DNA from: Chitinophagaceae bacterium
Lineage (GTDB): Bacteria > Bacteroidota > Bacteroidia > Chitinophagales > Chitinophagaceae
Assembly: GCA_016786745.1 (NCBI GenBank)
Contig: JAEUVS010000062.1
Coordinates: 1 to 38,570 of the forward strand
DNA: 38,570 nt
Direction: 5' to 3'
The position numbers and the translations under genes are program-made. Numbering within the stretch: position 1 is the stretch's first letter; the number at the start of each line of letters is the position of its first letter. The notes under the pieces are model-generated. The model searched no databases, was not told where the DNA came from, and saw only the letters and a list, made by a program, of their open reading frames with translations. This document shows positions 8,418 through 14,661 of this stretch, in pieces.

Positions 8418-9745
8418 TTTTGAGGTTTCATTTTTAGTCTCTGCACAACAAGCTGCCCCACTTCCCTGCCCTGCTTATTGCCTTCAACCAAATCAAACAT
8501 ATAATGTATTCCACCATACATGCGCGACATAGATGCCTCCCATGCTGCATCGCGAAACGATTTAAAGGATCGCGGCGGAATACCAAACTCCGATTCAGAT
8601 GTGTCCCTGTACGAAAAATTATCCCCGAAAATATCTGTCATCACTTCGGCCGCTGCTGCGGATATAACCGAGTGACCGCTGATGTATGCGGGAAACGGAG
8701 GAGTTTGAATATAGGGCCGCCAGTCGGGATCGATGTATTTGTTGATGATCGTTTCCGGACGAACAACATTGCTTCGGAATTTTTCATCCCAGCAACTGAT
8801 GAAGCCATCAAAAAGCGCGACGGCAGTTTTCGTGTATGCATAAACGGTAGTGTTGAAGTCGGCTCCTGAATTCTGACAGGCTATGCCAACTATATTCATC
8901 CAGTGCCCGCCCGGTGAAAATTTCTTGGTGGCGAACATTACGTGACCGTTTACATTTAATTTGAATGGATTATCGTCCCAGAAATCTGCCATATGTTTTT
9001 CCTCATCAGAAAGTGTATCGCCTTCATGCTTTACCTGCATCAGGTTCTTATAAAACATTGCAGTTGTATCCTTGATGGAATATAACGGCGGCGGAATAGG
9101 CTTAAACTGCTGCGCAGAATCAAGTGCAAGCGTTCTTATCTCCATCCAGTGCGATTCCATGGCCGAAGTATAAGACGGTGGTGTAGGGACCCACCTGCCC
9201 TCCTCATCGGTAACGGTGTATTTGCTTGCCGACCTGGTTTGAGCATAATTATCTTTCTTCGACCATTCCATCACAACAGAAAAAACGGAGTCGGCAAATG
9301 CTTTTGAATTGGCCACCATCTGCGAAGGCATTCCTGCGTCCTCTATTTTTTCGACCAGCTCGTCGTAATAACCCATCATACTTCCCTCCGGAAAGGTTAC
9401 TGCGTTGCCCACTTTTGTAAACGCGAGGAGTGCGGCAAACCTGTAGTCCAGCTGGCTGTTGGGTGCAGGTTTTGGCATTGGCGGAAGGCCCGCCATCTGG
9501 CCCGAAAGCGTATGGTAACTACTATCGCCGGCGACAATACATTCATACGCGGCGATGTTGGCGTACGCGTAATTGCGCGCGGCGATCATTGGCGGAAAAT
9601 TATTCTCCAGCACAATATCATTCAGCTTTTTTACTGTTTTGGAATACAGGAAAGGGTCGCTGGTAACCTTTTTATACTCGTCGGATTTGCACGAAAACAA
9701 GGTTGTGCAGGCAACAGCCATTGCACTTAATACTAATAACTTCAT
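8414..9745 (-). CDS. Vanadium-dependent haloperoxidase/PAP2-superfamily lipoprotein
   Basis: A 443-residue lipoprotein starting MKLLVLSAMAVACTTLFSC, with the lipid Cys at residue 19. A longer frame exists upstream, but its 47 extra residues have no signal character and run into the preceding gene, so I use the ATG at 9745. The vanadate/phosphate-binding motif of the superfamily is complete: K-x6-RP (KFRSNVVRP, about 322-330), then YISGHSVISA (about 355-364), then SRMYGGIHYMFD (about 407-418). The last two supply the phosphate-binding Ser-Gly-His and the second catalytic His. Members either oxidise halides with peroxide and bound vanadate or act as acid phosphatases; sequence alone does not decide. 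It is exported and probably faces the periplasm or surface. It lies between the small GTG-started gene (55 bp upstream) and the overlapping DoxX-like gene. Confidence 0.9.
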   Translation of the reverse strand: MKLLVLSAMAVACTTLFSCKSDEYKKVTSDPFLYSKTVKKLNDIVLENNFPPMIAARNYAYANIAAYECIVAGDSSYHTLSGQMAGLPPMPKPAPNSQLDYRFAALLAFTKVGNAVTFPEGSMMGYYDELVEKIEDAGMPSQMVANSKAFADSVFSVVMEWSKKDNYAQTRSASKYTVTDEEGRWVPTPPSYTSAMESHWMEIRTLALDSAQQFKPIPPPLYSIKDTTAMFYKNLMQVKHEGDTLSDEEKHMADFWDDNPFKLNVNGHVMFATKKFSPGGHWMNIVGIACQNSGADFNTTVYAYTKTAVALFDGFISCWDEKFRSNVVRPETIINKYIDPDWRPYIQTPPFPAYISGHSVISAAAAEVMTDIFGDNFSYRDTSESEFGIPPRSFKSFRDAAWEASMSRMYGGIHYMFDLVEGNKQGREVGQLVVQRLKMKPQK

Positions 9746-9800
9746 TCTTAAATGATAAAAAATAAATTGAAAAAAGGGAGATCCTGGGCTGATTAGTGCC

Positions 9801-10358
9801 TTATATCCGTGGAGGTTGTTCAGGAACGTTGGCAAAACCCGTGAGCTGCGCGGTATTATCGGCTGCAAATTGACAGATGCCGGCATTTATGTCCAGGGGT
9901 TTTAAATCCCAGGAATGGTTTTCCTGCTGAAAAACCGGTGAAAATGATTTAAACGCAGACGAATGACCGCTTTCTTTCTGGTGACCGGTGTTGTTGAGAT
10001 CGTTCACAAGTTTGAAAAAATCCATACGCGAATTGCGTATGCGGCTTTTTTCACTGTTTTTGAGGCAGCGGAGCACGAGCTCGTCGTTTTCAATCTTCCG
10101 CATCACGTAGGTGTAATCGTTGCCGGCAATGTTCACTTCCCCGTAACAGCGTTCAAATGTTGTGGATCTGTTTATGAGATATGGTGTGTTGAGCGGAATT
10201 CGTAATTCTATGAGGTCGGATTCGTCGTATTGAGCCTGTTCGATATTTGCCTGCAGTGTGATATCTGATTGATGCTCGAGGAAAGTAGAAACAAAACGAT
10301 ATCCTACCCAGTTGAAGGTCAAAATTGAAAGCAGTAGTATAGCAGCAGGTCTTTTCAC
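9801..10358 (-). CDS. Conserved small membrane-anchored protein of unknown function (copy 1)
   Basis: A 185-residue protein with a GTG start at 10358 and one N-terminal membrane helix (ILLLSILTFNWVGYRFVSTF). The remainder is probably periplasmic. I do not recognise a named family. It is a clear paralogue of the gene at 20677-21231. Both share FN-x-x-GYR just after the helix, a middle block (PYLINRSTTFERCYGEVNIA here, PYLAENTSYERVDGEIDID there), Y-x-YV-x-RKI followed by LVL-x-CL, and a proline-rich end with QPP. Both begin GTG-AAA and both head a gene group on the minus strand. Here the group is haloperoxidase then DoxX-like. The shared placement suggests an accessory role for exported partners, but no function can be assigned. 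Confidence 0.8.
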   Translation of the reverse strand: MKRPAAILLLSILTFNWVGYRFVSTFLEHQSDITLQANIEQAQYDESDLIELRIPLNTPYLINRSTTFERCYGEVNIAGNDYTYVMRKIENDELVLRCLKNSEKSRIRNSRMDFFKLVNDLNNTGHQKESGHSSAFKSFSPVFQQENHSWDLKPLDINAGICQFAADNTAQLTGFANVPEQPPRI

Positions 10359-10468
10359 TTCAAAATCAGGCTGGAAGTTAAATTTTTTTCTGCAAAATGC
10401 TGCTTTTGAGAGTATTAAAATTGATTTAACCTGAACGATTTTCGGTACATTAGGTAAAGCGGTTTTAC

Positions 10469-10692
10469 ATGAAGGGCAGTTCGTTACGTGTAGCCTGGCG
10501 TCATCTCATAAAAAATAAGGTTTCAGCCGTTCTTAATATTGCCGGTCTCGCTATCGGCATTAGCTGTTGTTTACTGGCCACAATTTTCATTTCGAACGAG
10601 GACAGTGAAAAGTATATCCATCTTTCCTTAAATACAAAGATAAAGTGCCTGTGTTGCATGCGCTGGTTAAGCAGTTGTACCGGCAACACTAA
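10469..10692 (+). pseudogene. Fragment of an FtsX/MacB-like ABC permease gene fused to an unrelated tail
   Basis: From the ATG at 10469 the first 45 or so residues match the opening of FtsX-type permeases: VAWRHLIKNKVSAVLNIAGL, then AIGISCCLLATIFISNE. Compare AWRHLRKNKLYSILNLSGLA in the intact permease at 22648. Permeases of this kind are near 800 residues, so almost all of the gene is missing. After FISNE the similarity stops abruptly. From about 10612 to the TAA at 10690 a different frame on the same strand reads YPSFLKYKDKVPVLHALVKQ and ends LYRQH, which looks like the natural C-terminus of some other protein. The simplest reading is a deletion that joined the start of a permease gene to the end of another gene. 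The second gene is not identified. Confidence 0.6.
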
Positions 10693-11094
10693 CTACCTTT
10701 TCCATAATTCAGCTGAAGTAAGTGGCTGATTCGTTGAAACCTGGAAATGACTGATACAGGCATCAAGCAGGTAGGTATGTCTTGCCTGCGTCATCGATAG
10801 CAGATACACAGAATGCGAAGGGTTGGCATTATCCTGGACACCGAGCAACAGAAAAGTCGGAGTTTTTTTATGACAGGAGAGATATTTCCGCAGTTGCACC
10901 TCGGTACACCAGTGAATGTAATTCGTCCAGTCGTGGAAGCATGTTTTCACTTCCAGCCAGAAAGACTTACCGGTACTCTGGTCAAGGAATTTGAATGCCG
11001 GGGTTGCGCGCTTTTCGCCCTGCGATTGGGTATGTTCGAGAAGGGTAAACCTTTCGGTCGGGAAAAGGGAGTTCGGAAGAGTTTGGAGGTTCAC
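10693..11094 (-). CDS. Possible PD-(D/E)XK nuclease-like protein, perhaps 5'-truncated
   Basis: A 133-residue frame from a GTG at 11094. The core FKFLDQSTGKSFWLEVK carries Asp38, Glu48 and Lys50 in the D-x9-E-x-K arrangement of PD-(D/E)XK nucleases. It is followed by WCTEVQLRKYL (a Q-x3-Y motif common in this fold) and TPTFLLLGVQDN, a predicted buried strand. The frame stays open about 24 codons upstream of the GTG, to a TAG at 11169, without any ATG, and those codons look partly protein-like. Either the GTG is used or the real start has been lost. It ends where the permease-fragment ORF ends on the other strand, within a decayed patch. No methylase or helicase partner is nearby. The nuclease call rests on the motif only. 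Confidence 0.5.
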   Translation of the reverse strand: MNLQTLPNSLFPTERFTLLEHTQSQGEKRATPAFKFLDQSTGKSFWLEVKTCFHDWTNYIHWCTEVQLRKYLSCHKKTPTFLLLGVQDNANPSHSVYLLSMTQARHTYLLDACISHFQVSTNQPLTSAELWKR

Positions 11095-11190
11095 GGGAGG
11101 TGGATTTGTTGGGGAACGGCGCCCAACATCGGCATATTTTGGCGCTGCCCGAACAATTCGTGAACTCTAATGGTTAACCTGTAGGAACCG

Positions 11191-11328
11191 TCAATATTTC
11201 CCTTTCTTCTCCCGAAGCTTGCTGGCGTGTTTCTTCAGGTAATAATCTGAGATAGCAAAAGAAAGGATGGTGCCAAGCACCAGGAGAAAACTGGCAGTGG
11301 CCAGCAGCAATGCGTTTTCCGAATTCAT
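11191..11328 (-). CDS. Small single-pass membrane protein (45 aa)
   Basis: A short frame from ATG at 11328 to TGA, coding 45 residues. It begins MNSENALLLATASFLLVLG, continues with an uninterrupted hydrophobic helix to about residue 27, and ends with a strongly basic tail (KKHASKLREKKGKY). The layout, a short outside N-terminus, one membrane helix and a positively charged cytoplasmic tail, is that of genuine small membrane proteins such as accessory subunits of larger complexes. I recognise no family. A longer frame over the same bases on the same strand (11174-11359) lacks any such pattern and is judged a shadow. No clear partner gene is adjacent. Confidence 0.6.
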   Translation of the reverse strand: MNSENALLLATASFLLVLGTILSFAISDYYLKKHASKLREKKGKY

Positions 11329-11452
11329 ACCAATAATATAAGATTAAACAAAATTGCAATTTCAGGGCCGACTACAACACCGTTTTTTAACGGTACCCCA
11401 CCCCTTACTGTGGTTCAGTTTTTGTAAAACCTTTATAATAAACAGTCTGGTC

Positions 11453-11632
11453 ATGAAAAACACGAATATTCCCGCGTCAAAAAATAAAACGGCACCCCAT
11501 CACGATACCAGGAGACCCGATATCAGGGATGATATGGACAGCAGAAGCAACGAAGAATTCCATGTAAAAGGGGATAACATTACCCATAACAGGAAAGAAA
11601 CAAAGGAAGAAAAGCTGAAGCACAAAAAATAA
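11453..11632 (+). CDS. Small hydrophilic charged protein (59 aa)
   Basis: The likely start is the ATG at 11453, giving 59 residues from MKNTNIPASKNKTAPHHDTR to KETKEEKLKHKK. The frame stays open upstream to 11354, but that extension is hydrophobic and unlike the rest. The protein is almost free of hydrophobic residues, rich in Lys, Asp, Glu, Asn and His, and probably disordered. Short proteins of this composition are common in Chitinophagaceae genomes without known role (recalled, not looked up). It is convergent with the last AhpD-like gene, the two stops lying only 4 bp apart, with no visible terminator hairpin between them. Confidence 0.55.
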   Translation: MKNTNIPASKNKTAPHHDTRRPDIRDDMDSRSNEEFHVKGDNITHNRKETKEEKLKHKK

Positions 11633-11636
11633 CAGG

Positions 11637-12203
11637 CTACTTTTTCGAGGCAATCAGCTTATCTATCGATGCAACATAGCCGTCGTGTGCCCGCATCGGG
11701 GCCCTGTTTACATATACCTGTATATCCCGGGGTGCCCAGGTATTCAGACCATCCACATAGCGATTGAACATGCAAAACGCGGCAGCTATAAGCACTGTGT
11801 CGTGTATTTCTTTGTCGGACGCGCCATTTTTTTTAGCCGCGTTTATGTCTCCTTCTGTCACATACTTTCCGCCTTTCTGTACCGAGGCCGCAATGCGAAG
11901 CAGCGATTTCATTTTATCACTCAAATCTGATGAATTGAAATCGGATTTTATTTTTTCAATTTCACTGATATCACATTGCATGTAATGACCCGCCATCGCG
12001 CCGTGCACATTCTGGCAGAAAAAACAATCATTGAGGTGAGAAACATATGCGCCGATCAACTCTCTCTCTCCTTTTGAAAGAGAATTATCATCACTTCTCA
12101 AAAGCAATTCAGCCAGCTGATTTAATGGCCCCGCCGTTTCAGGGCTGTACACCATCAGTCCGCGGATACCAGGTTCGTCGTTTCCAAGATCTATATGTGC
12201 CAT
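11637..12203 (-). CDS. AhpD-like carboxymuconolactone decarboxylase-family protein, copy 4
   Basis: A 188-residue protein, last gene of the nine-gene operon. The ATG at 12203 follows the stop of the preceding gene by one base (TAG-T-ATG). A 24-codon upstream extension would overlap that gene and lacks family similarity. The AhpD-type active-site motif is present as Glu48-x11-Cys60-x2-Cys63-x3-His67 (LNDCFFCQNVH), followed by the family stretch KEIHDTVLIAAAFCMFNRYV. In AhpD the Cys pair and His form a thiol peroxidase or disulfide reductase centre, and the protein forms helical oligomers in the cytoplasm. By sequence it is closest to copy 1 (17621), sharing NDCF and KGGK-V-T, rather than to its direct neighbours. 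The physiological reductant and substrate are unknown. Confidence 0.9.
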   Translation of the reverse strand: MAHIDLGNDEPGIRGLMVYSPETAGPLNQLAELLLRSDDNSLSKGERELIGAYVSHLNDCFFCQNVHGAMAGHYMQCDISEIEKIKSDFNSSDLSDKMKSLLRIAASVQKGGKYVTEGDINAAKKNGASDKEIHDTVLIAAAFCMFNRYVDGLNTWAPRDIQVYVNRAPMRAHDGYVASIDKLIASKK

Positions 12204-12204
12204 A

Positions 12205-12750
12205 CTAAGATGTTTTTGGTAATACATATCCTTTCTCCACCATTCGTTTTCCCATTGGTACATACTCCTCATCATTTGCAGGAGTAAAGCTATCTAATCC
12301 GTCAACATACCTGTTGAACATCGAAAACGTCGCTGCAATTAACACCGTATCATGAATATCCATATCCGTTGCGCCGGCGTCGTGGGCCGCGTCAATATCA
12401 CTTTGTTCTACATTTTTTCCAGACTGCTGTACTTTCCCTGCTATTTTCAATAATGCCTTCATCTTGCCCGACACTCCATCAGGAAATTCATCTCTCAGCA
12501 CACCATCCACCAGATATTCATTATCGCCAAGCAGGCAACGCGCCGCAGCAGCATGACTCTTCATACAAAAATTACAATTGTTCCGCGACGACACATACGC
12601 CGCAATCATCTCGCGTTCCGCTTCAGTTAACGGCGAGGGTCCGCGCAATAAAACCTGCGCAAGCTCATACAGATATTGACCGGTTTCCGGTCTGAACATC
12701 ACCAGGCTTCTTATTCCAGGTACACCTTCCGGTACGTTGATGTGTGCCAT
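12205..12750 (-). CDS. AhpD-like carboxymuconolactone decarboxylase-family protein, copy 3
   Basis: A 181-residue protein starting MAHINVPEGVPGIRSLVMF. The motif is Glu47-x11-Cys59-x2-Cys62-x3-His66 (NNCNFCMKSHAAA). The second conserved stretch reads DIHDTVLIAATFSMFNRYVD, and the protein ends GKRMVEKGYVLPKTS. It resembles copy 2 more than copies 1 and 4: both middle copies carry LLRGPS before the motif and end the motif in HAAA. It starts one base after the stop of copy 2 and ends one base before copy 4, so the three are very likely translated together. No signal peptide is present, so it should be cytoplasmic. Confidence 0.9.
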   Translation of the reverse strand: MAHINVPEGVPGIRSLVMFRPETGQYLYELAQVLLRGPSPLTEAEREMIAAYVSSRNNCNFCMKSHAAAARCLLGDNEYLVDGVLRDEFPDGVSGKMKALLKIAGKVQQSGKNVEQSDIDAAHDAGATDMDIHDTVLIAATFSMFNRYVDGLDSFTPANDEEYVPMGKRMVEKGYVLPKTS

Positions 12751-12751
12751 T

Positions 12752-13321
12752 TCAATGAGTTTGATTTTTCAGGTGATCGTATCCCTGCGGTAACCGGGTA
12801 TACCCGTGATTTACGATTCTGTCAGCAAGTGTGTTATAATACGACGCATCGCGTGGTAGTGCGGTGCCGAGACCGTCAACATACCTGTTATACAGGCTAA
12901 ATAACGCCGCGATCAGCACCGTATCGTGAATTTCTATGTCGGTGGCGCCCTCACCCTTCGCTTTTTCTATCATCCCGGGCGATACCGCTTTCCCACTCAC
13001 ACGAACCGCGGCAGCAATGTCGAGCAGTGTTTTCATTTTATTGCTAATCTTCGCCTGCGAATGGTTCTTTCTTATTTGTTCCGCGAGCGACTGATCACCG
13101 CTAAGCAAATTGACGGCAGCCGCATGTGCTGCCGTGCAAAATGTACATTCGTTTCCCGACGACACGACCGTCGCGATGAGTTCCCTTTCCGTTTTTGTTA
13201 ACGACGAAGGCCCACGCAACAAAAATTGCGTGAGCTCCCTGATCGGTTTAGCTGTGTCTTTCCGGTATTCCAACAGTCCTGTTATTCCGGGAAGATGTTC
13301 TTCCACAGGTATATAAGGCAT
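12752..13321 (-). CDS. AhpD-like carboxymuconolactone decarboxylase-family protein, copy 2
   Basis: A 189-residue protein starting MPYIPVEEHLPGITGLLEYR. The redox motif is Glu47-x11-Cys59-x2-Cys62-x3-His66 (NECTFCTAAHAAA), followed by EIHDTVLIAALFSLYNRYVD. It starts 25 bp after the SusD stop, and its stop is one base from the start of copy 3. All catalytic-type residues are kept, so nothing suggests decay despite the redundancy. The C-terminal end (NHGYTRLPQGYDHL) is longer and more polar than in copy 3. Function beyond the family level cannot be assigned. Confidence 0.9.
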   Translation of the reverse strand: MPYIPVEEHLPGITGLLEYRKDTAKPIRELTQFLLRGPSSLTKTERELIATVVSSGNECTFCTAAHAAAVNLLSGDQSLAEQIRKNHSQAKISNKMKTLLDIAAAVRVSGKAVSPGMIEKAKGEGATDIEIHDTVLIAALFSLYNRYVDGLGTALPRDASYYNTLADRIVNHGYTRLPQGYDHLKNQTH

Positions 13322-13346
13322 CCTGGTTTTTTATTTTAAGTTACTG

Positions 13347-14651
13347 TTATTGTTCTGTTGCCGGCACTGGAAATTGTTCCCACACATCATCATCGGGTCT
13401 GTCTACCGGCAAATCCGCAAGTAGTCCGTATCTTCTCACATCCACCCACCTGTGTCCTTCGTCAAACAGCGAAAATCTTCTCTGGTTAAGCATTTCAGTG
13501 AGTAACGCAGGTTTTGTACCAGCACCGCTATAATCGGCGAGATTATGCGCGTTCCTGATTACGTTCAATGCATCTTCACCTTCCGACAGGTTCTCGAGTT
13601 GAATATTTGCTTCAGCATAAATTAAAATTAATTCTTCATTGCGTACCAATGGAACCGGTGCAGTGCTGGTAGTGTACACCCACACATCGTGATTGCTGCT
13701 AAGTCCCTGGTATGATTGAGGTTCGCTTCTCAATGCAGCTTTTGAAGAACGGTCGTCACCATTCTCGATATCATCAGCATAAGATGGATGCGCGAGCCTT
13801 ACATCGCCGGCCTGGTTGCGCGGAAAGAATGCGGGATTCAATTGATCACCGGACCCTGTACCGAACACATGATATACGCCGGTCGAAAAATCGCCGTTAA
13901 GATCGAAAAAAGATGCCTGCAATGCATCAAGCGCCTGCTGCCACTGCTCCCTGTAAATAGCTACACGTGCGGCTATCCCCCTGTTCACTTTACTTAGGCC
14001 CCCTGCATCGTTAAAGCCTGCAAATCCGGAAGTAAGTGGAAACGCTACCTGCGCACCCGACAGATCGCCGTTTGCTTCATCAAGCAATGTGGCAATAGAT
14101 GCGAGCGCTTCATCGTAATTTTCTATTGGCCCGGGTTGATCAGGATTTGCAACTTCCGTTCTTATCCCGTTGTTATATGTAAGATTAAGATTGAGCAGCA
14201 ACTGGTACGCCATCATTGTTTTGGCAAAACCGGCATATCCTTTTGCTTCGGCATCGCTCACAAAGGTTGAAATCGCTGATGCGTTGATGAGGAGATTGCA
14301 ATTTTTTACTACCCTGTAGCGGCTTGCCCATGTATTGGTGAGATAGAAACCCGTGGGATCCAGGTGAGCATCGCTCGCGCCGAGAAGATCCGTTGTATAC
14401 CGCGGATCACCGGTTGAAAAACGATACATCTCGCGGCCAATCACGCCCACATCATCAAGGTAAAGACCAATATTATTTCTCATCGCCGACTCAACGCCGG
14501 TAACGAGGTTGTTCAATTGATCTTTTGTCGGATTCTTGAGGAAATCTTCTTCGGTTGGACTGTTAAGATTGCCGTAATCCTTTTTGCAACCTGTAACTAC
14601 TGCGGTTACAAGCATAAAAACGAGAAAAAATATTTTATGATTCGTTGTCAT
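13347..14651 (-). CDS. SusD/RagB-family outer-membrane lipoprotein (second pair)
   Basis: A 434-residue lipoprotein. The ATG at 14651 gives MTTNHKIFFLVFMLVTAVVTGC, with the lipid Cys at residue 22; eight further upstream codons would overlap the SusC stop region and are not needed. The body contains the SusD-typical helices (FAKTMMAYQLLLNLNLTYNN, and late LILIYAEANIQLENLSEGED). It ends near RRFSLFDEGHRWVDVRRYG, the conserved C-terminal SusD motif in which the protein packs against SusC. It is 10 bp downstream of its SusC gene. It is shorter than the first SusD in the window and belongs to a different branch (RagB/SusD general type). It lies inside the operon with AhpD-like genes on both sides. 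Confidence 0.93.
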   Translation of the reverse strand: MTTNHKIFFLVFMLVTAVVTGCKKDYGNLNSPTEEDFLKNPTKDQLNNLVTGVESAMRNNIGLYLDDVGVIGREMYRFSTGDPRYTTDLLGASDAHLDPTGFYLTNTWASRYRVVKNCNLLINASAISTFVSDAEAKGYAGFAKTMMAYQLLLNLNLTYNNGIRTEVANPDQPGPIENYDEALASIATLLDEANGDLSGAQVAFPLTSGFAGFNDAGGLSKVNRGIAARVAIYREQWQQALDALQASFFDLNGDFSTGVYHVFGTGSGDQLNPAFFPRNQAGDVRLAHPSYADDIENGDDRSSKAALRSEPQSYQGLSSNHDVWVYTTSTAPVPLVRNEELILIYAEANIQLENLSEGEDALNVIRNAHNLADYSGAGTKPALLTEMLNQRRFSLFDEGHRWVDVRRYGLLADLPVDRPDDDVWEQFPVPATEQ

Positions 14652-14661
14652 GATTCGTTTT

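Noticed and set aside
9746..9886. 47-codon N-terminal extension of the first haloperoxidase
   Set aside because: Overlaps the upstream gene and would bury a perfect lipoprotein signal that starts at 9745.
11174..11359. 61-codon minus-strand frame
   Set aside because: Overlaps the better-supported 45-residue membrane protein in another frame and has no coherent composition.
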